DNA from: Baffinella frigidus
Taxonomy: Eukaryota; Cryptophyceae; Cryptomonadales; Baffinellaceae
Direction of reading: 5' to 3'
Assembly (NCBI GenBank): GCA_026770585.1
Contig: MU647277.1
Span: 56,250 to 80,892 of the forward strand
DNA length: 24,643 bases
Both the position numbers and the translations under genes were made by a program. This document shows, piece by piece, positions 1 to 12,400 of this stretch (positions are counted from its first letter, which is position 1; each line of letters starts with the position of its first letter). The notes beneath the pieces are model-generated. The model worked only from the letters and a program-made list of their open reading frames with translations, did not search any database and was not told the DNA's origin.

Positions 1-110
1 CAGGGTTCAGGGTTCAGGGTTCAGGGTTTAGGGTTTAGGGTTCAGGGTTCAGGGTTCAGGGTTCAGGGTTCAGGGTTCAGGGTTCAGAGTGCAGGGTTTA
101 GGGTTCAGGG
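1..110 (+). repeat. Heptamer tract, TTCAGGG variant
   Basis: Tandem TTCAGGG with a few TTTAGGG units. It lies in the intron that follows exon 47. Confidence 0.9.
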
Positions 111-157
111 GTCGAAGAAGACAACCCGCGTCAACAATAAGGCATGCACGAACCACA

Positions 158-306
158 AACCCTCCCGTTTGGACCAAATCATCGATTTTAGGCTTGCGGT
201 TTACCCTTGCAGAGACCCCCGAGACCCCGGATCCGGGGTCTCTGCAAGGGTAAATCAAGGGTAAATCAAAAATCAAAATCGACGATTTGGTCCAATCGTG
301 AGGGTT
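158..306. mobile_element. Foldback (MITE-like) element with a near-perfect hairpin
   Basis: Outer arms starting AACCCTCCCGTTTGGACC and ending with the matching inverse form a 32-base inverted repeat with 29 matches. The inner part (TTTACCCTTGCAGAGACCCC and its complement) is also inverted around the palindrome ACCCCGGATCCGGGGT. It lies in the last visible intron and is flanked by a duplicated stretch (CAACAATAAGG at about 132 and 349). Confidence 0.7.
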
Positions 307-387
307 GGTGGAAGGAGAAGGATCAGCAACAATAAGGAGACAACCCTCATCAACAATAAGGAAAGCACAAAGGAGAAGGTTGAGCAC

Positions 388-460
388 CTGTGCTGCCGAG
401 ACGCCGGTCTTGAGGCGGCACTGGAGCGAAGTGTCTGATGCCCACACCGTGTTGACGCAC
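388..460 (-). CDS. Exon 47, TIG unit 14 Cys half
   Basis: Phase 2 to 0, 73 bases. It reads CVNTVWASDTSLQCRLKTGV and then SAAQ. The acceptor is GCCCAG and the donor is GTGCTCAACC. It is the last exon in the window; the gene continues to the left beyond position 1. A copy with a stop codon is at 581-617. Confidence 0.82.
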
Positions 461-3400
461 CTGGGCCAGGGTGCACGGTTCAGGGTTCATTGTGTAGGGT
501 GCAGGGTTCAAGGTTTCGGTTCAGGGTTCAGGGTTTAGGGTTTAGGGTTCAGGGTTTAGGTTTTAGGTTTTAGGGTTTCAGATCGAGGTGTCTGATGCCC
601 ACACCGTGTCGACGCACCTGCTTCAGGGTGCAGCGTTCTGGGTTCAGGGTGTAGGATTTAGGGTTCAGAGATCAGGTTTAGGTTTCGGGGTAAGGATTTA
701 GGGTTTAGGGTTTAGGGTTTAGGGGTTAGAGTTTAGGGTTTAGGGTTTAGGGTTTAGGGTTAGGGGTTCAGGATTTAGTGTTTAGGGTACAGAAAGGGAA
801 GGCCACGGTGGAGAGGTGAGGGATGTTACCCATCGGTGCCAATCTTCGCGACAAGAAACATGTCCAGGGCGTAAAGTTCGGGATATGGGGTTCAGGGTTC
901 AGGTTTAGGGCGCAGAGTTAAGGGTTCAGGGTGTAGGGATGTTACCCATCGGTCCCGAGCTTCGCCGCAAGAGACATTTCCAACGGTTTAGGGTTCAGGG
1001 GTTAGGGTCTAGAGTGCAGGGTTTAGATTTGGGGAGTATGGTTGAGGGTTCATTGAGACTTCCCCGAGTTCCCGTTGAGAGCTTAGGGGATAGGGATGTT
1101 ACCCATCGGTGCCGACTTTCGCGGCAAGAGACATATCCAGGGTTTAAGCTTCGGGATTTAGGGTTCAATGCCCCGGTTTAAAGTTCAGAGTTTAGGGTTC
1201 AAGGTTCAGGTTTAAAGTTAAGGGTTTAGGGTGTAGGGACGTTACCCATCGGTGCCGACTTTCGCGGCAAGAGACATGTCCGACATCCCGAAATCGCGCC
1301 CGAGAAGCTCCAGCACCACGGCAGCCCCCGCCTGCGCCTTCGGTTCGGGTTTGGGGCTTAAGGGTTGGGGTTCCGGGTCTGGGTTTCGGGTTCAGGGTGT
1401 AGAGGTCGGTGTTCAGTGTTTAGGGTCGGAGGTTCCGGGTTTCAGGGTGCGGGCGTAGTGTTCAGGGTTTCGTTTTCAGGGTTCAAGGTTTGAGGTTTGG
1501 GTTTTAGTGTGGGGTGAAGGACTTTTCGGGTTGACGGTTTCAGGTTTGGGGTTGAGGGCGCAGGGTTTAGGGCGCACGGGTGCAGGGTATTTAGGGTTGA
1601 TGGCTTAGGGTTGAGGGTTGATGGTTGAGGGTTGATGGTTGATTGGTGATGGTTGAGGGTTGATGGCTGATGGCTGAGGGTTTGGGTGGTACCTGGGGGA
1701 TCTCCTTCCCGACGGAGGAGAAACGCGGGACGTCGAACGTGAACGCCTCGGATAGTGTTGCCGACGCGCCTGTTACGCGTTAGGATTTAAGAGGTACCTC
1801 GACCGGATTGAAGAAACTACCGGTCAAGGCTTTTTCCTGGTACAAACCGGACGTGCCCGTACAAACCGGACGTGTCCTACAATCTACTTTTACCCGTAGT
1901 ATACTCAGTCGGGGCGCGGTTGGAGGTACGCTCGTGGGACACCTCCACGACCAAACCCTCGCAGTTGCTTTACAACCCGTGTCGCTTTACACGCCGTCGC
2001 GCTTTACACGACGGGGGCCTCGCAACCTGTGCCGGGGGGCTCGTAACCTTCTACGATCCTAAACCGCGCCTGTTTAGGGTTGAGGATTTCAAGGCTTATC
2101 AAATGCTTCTCCTGCCGGTTACTCCAATGCGAGTTGGGGTTTAGGGTTTGGGGTTAGGGTTAGGGTTCGGGGTTAGGGGTTAGGGTTAGAGTTAGACTTA
2201 GAGTTAGGATTAGGCTTTAGCGATTAGGGAGAAGGGGGGCGTCTCCGAGAGCGTTGCCACCGCGTCTGACACGCCACACGGGGGACTACGAACCTTTCAT
2301 CAAAAGTCAACTTGAATTGATGCAATTAACTTAAGAGATTGTCTGGTGCAATGTTGTCACGCACCCCCCTGGAATCCTTCTGACACGGTACGCGTGAGGG
2401 TTAGCGTAACTCATGACGGTACGTCCGTCATACGGCGCACAGACTATTGGATCACTCAACTCAAGGCTTGAGCGTAATAGCGAACCTGCGATGGAGAGGA
2501 CGACGGCGAGGCGCGGCCTCGAGAAGCCTCTCGCCACTTTGCACGCCAGCGAGGAGTGCGACACCCACTGCGTCCCCTCGCACGCCGTGAAGCCGACGCG
2601 CGCCCCGGCCGCGGAGGAGTCGCGCACCCCGAGGTTCTGCCCCGCGAGCAACGCCCGCTGCGTGTGGGGTTTGGGGTTTGGGGTGTGGGGTTTGGGAATT
2701 AGAGTTAGGGTTTAGGGTTTAGGGTTTAGGGTTTGGGGTTTAGGGTGTAGGGATGTGGGTTGAGGGTTTGTGACCACCTGGGAGCCAGCGGCCGGGGAGT
2801 TGCGCGGCGCGAGGGAGGAGAGCGCGGGGCGGTCGTAGCTCACTGCACGCGCCGCGGTCCCGACCTGCGCCGAATCAACATGTTAGTTCAGCGCACATAG
2901 CTCAGCGCACGCGCCGCCGTAGCTGAGCGGCCGTACCTGAGCGCTTGCTTTGCCGTGCCCGCCTGCCACAGAAATGATCAATCGTTTGAACTTAGTTCCT
3001 AAACGCTCTAAATGTATTTGATAACGCTCTAAATGATTTGATGGCCGTAGCTGAGCGCTTGCGTTGCCGTGCCCGCCTGCCACCGAAATGCCGGATAAAT
3101 GATCGGAACGTGGTTCCTCCACGCTCTATATGTCTTTGATAACGCTCTAAATGTTTTTGACGGCCGAAGCTGAGCGCTTGCTTTGCCGTGCCCGCCTGTC
3201 ACCGAAACGCCGGACAAACGAATTCGGCGTCTTCTTCTTTCTGGGCAGAGGCGAGCTGCCGGCTGCTCACCCCGTCCGTCTGGGTCTCGCTCTGAACTTC
3301 GCTACAGACAGCCTTTTGAACGAGGTTCATCCACGCTCTCTATGTCTTTGACGGCAAGCGCAGTGTTTCTCAGGCAGAGCTAGGCTGCACCGCGAAGGTC

Positions 3401-6400
3401 GCCTGAACCGGACACGCTTTGCACCAAGACGATGACCGATCTCATCTCGGAACATACCAGAATCTGTCCTGATAAAAAGGCGTAAGATAGCATCATTTGA
3501 TGCCTAAAATGGCATATACACTCTTACCTTCCGCGTGGGGAGCCTAAGATAGCGGGACAGATTCTGTCTTGTTCCGAAATTAAATCCGAGCAGGCCTTGT
3601 ACCAGGGAACGAGAGGATTCGTCAACAGTGCACTGCCAGGCCGGATATTTTGTAAAAGTCAATTCACCCACAAAATCTGTCAACTTAGAAACGAGGCACC
3701 CAGATTGGGTACTTCGTTACTACACATTCGCAGGTGAGTTGACTTATACAAAAACTGTGCCCTGGCAGTGCAGTGAAGGGACTCGCCTGGATGAATCTTT
3801 TGAACATTTGGTTCCTGTTCTGACCCAAAACGAAGTTTGCCAAATGCCGGATAAATCGTTTCAACGGATCCGAAAGGCCGCTTGCTGAAATGTAGTTTAG
3901 CTGCGATCTGAGGGAAGCAGGAACTCAAAGCATCGAGGGGGGGCTTCCCGGACACGCGTTTACCAAGCCGATGACTAATCCGAGCAGGCCGTGTTCCAGG
4001 GAACGAGAGGATGCGCCAACAGTAAAGAGGCTTGAACAAACAAGGGTTGGAACGACCATCAATTTGACCAGGTGTAGGGTTTAGGATATCCCTTAAGTGG
4101 CCATGCCGACAAATCTGAGGGCCAAGAGGTCCTAGGCAGGTCCTAGGGCCCTACGGTAGTGCGTATGCGCCTACTGGCCACTTAAGGGGTATGATGAAGG
4201 GGAGGCTCGCCTGGAGCGCTCCAGGTCAGGATTCGTCAACCGTCAACCGTCAGGATTCGCCAACAGTGAAGGGGCTTTCCTGGAGCGCGACGGTGAGCGC
4301 GAGCGGCACGGCCTGCCCGGGGATGCCCCCGGCCCCGGCCTTGCATGCGACCGCCGAGTCCGACTCCCACTCGCTCGCCTCGCACGCCGTCCCACCTGGC
4401 CGAGAGATGGGCGTCAGTAAGCAGCGTTGGCGGCACCGTTGCGTGGCCCGGTGAGGCCTCCGGCGCCCGCGCGCCCCTCCCTCTCTCTCTCTATCCCTCC
4501 CTCCCTCCCGCCCGCCCTCTCTGTCTGTCTCTCCCCCCCTGCCTCTCTCTCTCTCTCTCTCTCCCTCTCTCTCTCTCTCCCTCTCTTTCTCTGCCACAGA
4601 GTCCGATTCCCACTCGGGAGCCTCGCACACCGTCCCGCCTAGGGTTTGGGGTGTGGGGTTGGGGGTTTGTGGTTTGTGGTTTGGGTTTAGGGTTGAGGGT
4701 TTAGGGTTTAGGGTTTAGGGTTTAGGGTTTAGGGTTTAGGGTTTAGGGTTCAGTGGGGGGGGGCTCGCAACCTGCGCGGGCCTGGACGCTGTGCCACCCC
4801 CACGCCGCCCCCCCATTGGAGGTGTGGAGCACGACGAGCTGGGCCGGCCCCACCTTGGAGGGGAGGTTTCTGCGGGAGAGCGGCGCCCCTGTTTTGGGGG
4901 GGTTAGGGTTTAGGGTTCAGGGTTTTATCGTAGAGCCGCGTCCCGCAAGCCTAACCCCTAGTCGTAAACCGGAATGCCCCCGAGCTGGAGGGGATGTTGC
5001 GGCGCGAGGGAGGTGCTTCTGTTGCGGGGGGTGGTTGCGAAGGGTGGGGTCAGGAGGGCGGTCGAAAAACAATCGAGTTTGACTGTCGGTATGCGTCGGG
5101 GCGGACGTGAAAAGGTTCTTGGGTCAGAAAGTGATTGAGAGCCCTGGCAAACACGGAGGGGAAACGTCCCTTTGCTGACCGAGTGCACTGCCAGGGCGGA
5201 GTTTTTGTACGTTTCTTAAATTGACAGATTTGTGGGGGAGTTGACTTTTGCAAAATCTCCAGGGTCGCAGTGGAGTGGTGGGTGGGGATGGGCATACCGA
5301 GTGCGGGGGGGGGCGCACTGAGTTGAGTGATACAAAAGTCTAAGAGGCTCAAGGGCCTCATTTAGGACCTGCAACGAGAGTAATAAAGAAGAACCAGAAG
5401 AAGAAGAGGGGAAGGCTAGTGCAATCCACTAGTTTTTGGTGTAGTACACTAGTTTCTGGCGAGCCGGGGGTTATAAAGAAGAGAAGAAGGGAGGGGTACC
5501 GAGTGCGGGGGCGTCGAAGGAGAGGGGCAAGGCGGAGGTTCCAACTACGGCCACTTTTGGCGTGATCCTGAAGTTCTAGAGTTTTAGGTTTTGACAAAAA
5601 CGCCAAAAGTGGCCGTAATTGGAGCACTTGTTCATGATTTCATCTCGGTCCGTGGCCGACAGTTGCGAAACCCGCTCTAAGGTGAGGAGGGATACCGAGT
5701 GCGGGGGCGTCGAAAGAGAGGGGCAAGGCGGCGGTGCCCACCCCCCTAGGCGGCGGCCACGTGCGGGCCCCTAGTCGTAAACCGGAAGGGCCCGTGGCTG
5801 GAGGGGGTGTTGCGGCGCGAGAGCGGCGCCCCTGTTGCGGGGGGTGGGGAGGGGCATACCGAGTGCGGGGGCGTCGAAGGAGAGGGGCACGGCGGCAGTG
5901 CCCACCCGCACGGCAGCCGTCACCGCCACCTGCCAAAAAAAGTTTTCGGTGGTTGAATTAAATAGGTTTCCGCGTTAGATCCTCGCGCTGCCACAATCTG
6001 AACACACGGTCTCTCAGCAGCGAGATGCTCCGAGGCGGGTCTGTTTCTTAAGGCTCATAGACTTTTGTATCACTCAACTCAAGGATCAAGGGCCTCATTT
6101 AGGACCTGTATCGAGAGTAATTAAGAAGAAGAAGAAGAATTGTGAACGGGAACCGTCAGCCCTGGCAGACGTCAGTTCGCCCGTCTCAACCCTGATCCCT
6201 CATCCCCGCACCGTAAAACCCTACACGGGGGTTCGGGGTTCGGGTCTCCGCACCGCGGTGGTGAGCCCCGCGCCACTTGCAGGGCGGCAGGAGAGAGAGG
6301 ACACTGACGGTATAAGCAACAGTATGGGTCTCTGTCGCGCTCTCTCTTGGGAAGGGCTTGTTCAGGTTTCGGGTCTCACCGCGGTGGTGATCCCCTGAAC

Positions 6401-9400
6401 CCTGAACCCTACACCCTACACACCCTACACACCCTACACCAAACACCCTACCCCCTACACCCTACATCCTGCACTATAAACCCTACACCCTACACCCTAC
6501 ACCCTACACCCCACACCCTAAACGTGTGTAAAGCGCGCACCGTGGTGGGGAGCCCCGCGCCACTTACAGGGCGTCAGGAGAGCGAGGATGAGGACGGTAT
6601 TAGCAACGGTCTCTGTCTCTGCATGTGTCTCTCTTGGAAACGGCGTGTTCAGGTTTCGGGCCTCACCGTGGTGGGGAGCCCCGCGCCACTTGCAGGGCGG
6701 CAGGAGAGGGAGGATGAAGATGTCCAGCGCGTCGCTCGGCACGCGCTCCCTCCGATCTGTAGGGTGTATGGTTTGAGGTTTGGGTTATAGGGGGTGGGGT
6801 TTAGGTGTAGGGTGTGGGGTCTAGGTTATAGGGTTTATGGTTCAGGGTTTACTGATTGGTGTTTGGGGTTCACGCACTGCCAACGATCTGGCGTTTGGGG
6901 TTGAGCGTTCGCTTCCCCCCCCCTCAGTCTATATATTGTTCAGGGTTCTCTCCAGAGAGGAGGTCGATCGGCACGCGCTCCCTCCGATCTGCCAGGACGA
7001 GATGAGGACGTGTCAGTACTAATGCCAGGACGGGATGATGACGTGTCAGTACTGATGCCAGGACTGGATGAGGACGCTGACATCCAACTACTTATCGCTC
7101 GACATGCGTTCCCTCCGATCTGTCAGGCGTTCACGCTTCAGCCGTCAGGGAGTGGGGTTGATGGTTTGGGGTGTAGGGTTCAGGGTTTGGGGTTGAGGGT
7201 TTGGGGTTTGGGGCGGGTCTAGGGTTTAGGGTTTTAGGTTCATTGTTCAGGGCTTAGGGTTTCGTGTTCAGGGTTCATAGTTGATAGTTGATAGTTGATA
7301 GTTGATAGTTGATAGTTCACGGTTAGGGTTGGGGTTGAGGGTTGACCCGCGCGCGCAGCGACGGATCCCACCCCCCGAAGCCCCCCCCCGACAAACCCGC
7401 CACGGCACCCAGCGAGAGGGTCCGATTCGCGCCGGACACTGGGAAGTTGCCTGAGCGAGGGTTTGGGGTTTTGGGGTTTGGGGTTTAAGGTTATGAACCG
7501 CCCCGTGACAAACCCGCCGCGGCGGCCAGCGAGAGGTTATGAGCCGCATCGGAGACCGGGAGGTTGCCTGGGTGAGGGTTTGGGGTTTGGGGTTTATGGT
7601 TGAGGGTTCAGAAGGGTTTAGAAACCGACAGGCCCGCCTCAGCACCCAGCGTCAGATTCCGGCGACCGGGAGGTTTCCTGCGAATACGTTTGTACCAAGG
7701 TGTCGTAACTACACGGTAGGCTTCGAGGGTTTCGTTGGGCCTGGATTCCAGGGGGTTACGTGACCAAATTGCACCATAAAATCTCTAAAGTTAATTGCAT
7801 CAAGGCAAGTTGACTTTTGATGAAAGGTTCGTAGTCCACCGTGTGGACTGAGAGGGAGGGACTACATGGGGGGCCTCGAACCCTACATGGGGGGGCTCGT
7901 AACCTGGTTGGTTCAGGAGACTGGGAGGTTGAGAGGATCCCGTGCGGCGGTTGGATTAAGCTTAGGTTGAAGGTCTAGCTAAGGGTTCAGGGTTTAAGGT
8001 TGGGGGGGGGCTCGTAACCTCATAACCTGGACATGGAGGGGCTCGCAACCTGAGAGAGATGGAATACAGGGGGGGAGGCTCGTAACCTGGAGACGCGCGG
8101 GCGAGGAGCAAGGGGGAGAGGGGCGCGTCGAAGGAGAAGAGGCCCGTGGTGGTCCCGACGCGCTCGCCCCCGCACGTGACAGCCAGGCGCAGCGACCCGC
8201 CGAGGCCGGGCGCGAGGCGGGTGGAGAGCGCTGTGTCTGACGTCCACGCCGTCCGTTGTGCGGTGGAGCCGCCCACGTGGCTCACTGCCGACACGTCAGA
8301 CGTCCCGACGTTGGTCCCGTGGAGCCTGGTGTGGGTGTGGGGGTTGAGGATTTATGGCTTAGGGTTGATGGTTTATGGTTTAGGGGTGAGAGGTTTAGGG
8401 TTTAGGGTTTAGGGTTCAGCGTTCAGGGTTTACCGGCGGCGCGTTAGAGGTTTAGGGGTGTAGGGTTGAACCTCGAGGCTCTCGTCGGGTTTAGAGTTCA
8501 GGGTTCAGGGTTCAGGGTTTCGTGTTTCGAGGTTAAGGGGTGTAAGGTTGAACCGCGAGGCGTTAGGGGATGAGGGTTGAACTCGAGGCTTTAGGGGCTC
8601 AGGGTTGAAGAAGGGTTGAGGGGTGTAGGGTTGCACCGCGAGGCTCTCGTAGGGTTCAGGGTTCAGGGTTCAGGGTTCAGGGTTCAGGGTTCAGGGTTCA
8701 GGGTTCAGGGTTTATTGTTTAGTATTTCGAGGGTAAGGGGTGTAGGGAGGAACCGCGAGGCGTCCACGCGCATCCCCGATCCGAGCGGGAGAGATGGAGG
8801 GAGGTTCTGCTTCGAGGCGGGGGCCGCGAAGGCTGTGGGTGCGTCGTACGAGAGAACCTGGTTTTGGGGTTTTGGGGTTTAAGGGTTTGCGCGCGCAGCT
8901 TGAGTGTTTAGCTCTGTAGTAGCGCTGCGCGCGCGCGCGGCGCCATATTTAGCGCCCTAGGAGTTAGATGAAGGTTCGGAGTTCGAGCCAGAAAGAGGAA
9001 GGTTCTGCTGGGAGGGATGGGCGGCGGAAGCTGTGGGTGCGTCGTATGAGAGAACCTGGGGAAGGGTTTAGGGTTTACGGATTGGGGATAAGGAATTGGG
9101 GATTGGTGATTAGGGAGTAGGGACGATGGGGTTGGAGATTGGGGGGTAGGGATTAGGGATTAGGGATTAGGGATTAGGGATTAGGGATTAGGGATAAGGG
9201 GTTAGGGATTAGGGTTCAGGGTTTAGGGTTCGGATCAAGGTTTGGAATTACAACCCTTCAAAGATCAGGGTCTCGGGATGAGGGAATAGGGAATATGGTT
9301 AAGGGTGTCGGGAGTACGTGGGTGACGCTCTCAGCGAGGCGGGCGATGGTGACTTGGACAGGGAGCGTCGCTGCCACTCCCGCGGCGAGCCGTGCTTTGA

Positions 9401-12400
9401 TCGAGGTGTCTGACACCCAGGTTGTCGCCTCCGCCCCGGTGAAGCCGGCCCTGGGGGGGGGGGCAGGGGTGAGACGTTTGAGGCTAAGACAGCGAATACC
9501 ACCCTTAGGAAAGCACACACAGGTGATTTGATCGAGGTGTCGGACACCCAGTTCGTCACCTCGGCTCTGGTGAATCCGGCCCTGGGAGGGTGTGGGGTTG
9601 GTTGGGTGTTGATGGTTAATTGTTTCATTATTTATTATTTATTATTTATTGTTTATTGCTTATGTGTATGGTGTGTTGTTTTAATGGGAAGGGGCAGCAC
9701 CGGAGGGAGGGCGAGTCTTGCCAGTAGCCGAACGACACGCCCGGGATCGTGACTTCGTATCGCCCGACCGTCGGGAGGTTCGTCGACACCTGCCGCATAG
9801 CGAAACACTCACTTTCTTGCTCTGTCTCAGTCTATTTCGGCGCATAACGTTAGAGAGCACGGGCTCTGTTCCACTCCAAAGTTGATGGATTAGTACCGCA
9901 GACCCTGGATGACAACTTGTGAATAGTCGGTCAATGCGAGTGAGGCAGAGCTAGGCACAGTGACTTCGTATCGCCCGACCGTCGGGAGGTTCGTCGAGAC
10001 CTGTCAAGGTTTAGGATTGAAAATTTGGGGTTTGGGGTTTGGGGTTTGGGGTTTGGGGTTTGGGGTTCGGGTTTTGGGTTTTGGGGTTGAGTTTTTAGGG
10101 TTTAGGGTTCAGAGTTTAGGGTTTAGGGTTTAGGTTTTAGGGTTTAGGAGTTAATGTTTAAGGTTTAGGGTTTAGGTTTGAGGTTTGAGGGTATAGGGTT
10201 TAGGGTTCAGGCGCACGGACGTTGGTGAAGAAGTGGCGGTCGTAGCTGTAGGAGTCTGAGTCAGAGTGGAACTCGCCCTCCTCGTCCTCCAGAAACACCG
10301 TCACCTAGTAGAGGGTTTCGGGTTTCGGGTTTCGGGTATCGGGTTTCGGTTGTAGCGTTTCGCGGGATTTCGGGGGTTTAGTGTTTCGGGTTTCGGGTTT
10401 AGGGTTTCGGGTTTCGGGTTTCGGGCTTAGGGTTGAGGGGTTTAGGGGGGGGGGGGTCACCCGGGCCGACATGCCTGGTGGGACGAGACACATGATGCGC
10501 CTGATTTGGGGTTTGGAGTTCAGGGCAAGGGTATATTTGTTAGTGTTTAGGGTTGAGGGTTTAGGGTTTGGGGTTAAGGGTTTGGAGTTCAGGGTTTAGG
10601 GTTTAGGGTTTAGGGTTTAAGGTTTAGGGTTCAGAATTTAGGGTGTAGGTTACACCCGGTGTAGGTTACACCCGGTTTCGGGTTTCGGGTTTCGGGTTTC
10701 GGGGGTAGGGGTCCAGGGTTTAGGGTTGAGGTTTTCAGGGGTTTGGGTTTGGGGATTACGAGTCGGAGTGCCACTGGGTGAAGATGCAGCGCGTGTTGCC
10801 CACCTTGATCCACGCGCTCTGCTCGTACCTATTTTCAGGTTTCGGGTTGTCACGTCCCGAAATTAGTACCGGGCTGTAAGAAGGCGGTACAAAAAGTTAC
10901 AAGGCGGTACAAAAAGTTACTACCGTCACGTCCAAATAAGGGGTCCGTTAATATATATCGTATCTTGGTACACATAGTGAAGCAATATTTTTCACGGGTG
11001 AAAAATGTTTCGGGTATCTGGTTTCGGGTTTCGGGGTAAGGGTTTCGGGTTTCGGGTTAAGGGTTTCGGGGTAAGGGTTTCGGGTATCTGGTTTCCGGTT
11101 TCGGGGTGAGGGATCGTACGTCCCGAAGTTCTTCCCGAGGAGGGTGAGGAGGTGGCGCCCACTCTTTGGAGCGTTGGAGGGTACCACTTTGTCCACTTGC
11201 GGGGGATGGAACGAGAACACCTGGTTTAGGTGGGGTCAGGGCTTGGGGTTTGGGGTTTTGGGTGTATATGGTGTTTTTGATAGGACCACGCGGTGATGAA
11301 GGGGTTAGTGTTGAGTGTTTAAGGTTTAGGGTTTAGGGTTTAGGGTTTAGGGTTTAGGGTTTAGGGTTTCGGGTTTAGGGTTTGGAGTTTGAGGTTTCGG
11401 GAGTCGGGTTTCGGGTTTCGGTTTGCGGGTTTCGGGTTTCGGGTTTCGGGTGCATGGTCTAGGGTTTAGACCCCCGCCGCGGTGCCGCGCTGCGACTCGA
11501 CTGACACCACGATTTTCGTCGTCACCTGATGAGGGTTTCACGTTTCGGGTTTCGGGTTTCGGGTTTCGGGTTTCGGGTTTCGCGGTTCGGGTTCGGGTTC
11601 CGGGTTCCGAGTTCCTGGTTCCGAGTTCCTAGTTTCGGATCCCAGGTTCCGGGATTCAGGTTCCGGGTTTCGGGTTTCGCGGTTCGGGTTTCGGGTTCCG
11701 GGTTCCAGGTTCCGGATCTCGAATTCCGGGTTCCGGATCCCGGATCCCGGGTTCCGGGTTCCGGGTTTCGGGTTTCGGGTTTCGGGTAAGGCACCTCTGG
11801 GGCGCGGTTCCACGGCACGCGGCTGATAATCGAGGAGTGAGAGAGCCTGGTTCAGGGTTTCGGGTTTAGAGCTTCGGATTTAGGATTTAGGGATTCGGTT
11901 TAGGGCTTGGGTTTCAGGGTTTAGGAATTGGGTTTAGGGTTCAGGGTTTCGGGTTGAGGATTTAGGGATCCAGTCAAGGGATATAATTTAAGGGGTTAGG
12001 GTTTAGGGTTCAGGGTTTCGGGTTTAGGACCAGAAGGACGCCTCTGCTGCCGTGTACCCGAGGCGCACGGTGGGGGAGCCGCCTGGTTTGGGGTTTCGGG
12101 TTTAGGGTATAGGGTTTAGGGTTTAGGGTTTAGGTTTTGGGGTTTAGGTTTTGGGGTTGAGGGTTGAGGGTTTGGGGTTTGGTGTTAGGGGTTTAGGGAT
12201 TAGGGTTTAGGGCTTAGGGTGGGGGTTGCCTGATGCTCCAAACGAGGCTCCGAGGACGTCCACCAGGATCACGTCCGCCTTGAGGGTTTGGGGTATGGGG
12301 TTTAGGGTTGAGGGTTTAGGATTTCGGGTTTCGGGCTGAGGATTCAGGAGTTCAGGTGTATGGTTGCGGGTTTAGGGTTTAGGTGCCGGGTTTAGGAGTC

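Larger units (their letters stand above)
2870..4270. other. Intron 42 (1.4 kb): exon copies and foldback elements
   Basis: The longest intron. From the right it holds duplicated pieces of the exon 42 end (near 4215), the TA-flanked element, two more foldback elements, a duplicated GAGCAGGCC...GGAACGAGAGGAT segment (3585-3625 and 3978-4015), and the exon 43 copies. It is nearly free of heptamer repeats, unlike the others. Confidence 0.7.

Noticed and set aside
70-447. 125-residue minus-strand frame containing LIVDEGCLL repeats
   Set aside because: Only the first part (exon 47) is coding. The rest reads through intron and the foldback element at 158-306; the LIVDEG repeat is a duplicated intronic CAACAATAAGG stretch.
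4345-4704. Plus-strand frame with a long Leu/Ser run
   Set aside because: The run is the CT microsatellite; the rest is exon 42 antisense.
11522-11818. Overlapping open frames of 86-98 residues on both strands rich in RNPKPET or FRVSGFG
   Set aside because: They are translations of the TTTCGGG/TTCCGGG heptamer tract; a seven-base repeat without stops stays open in several frames.
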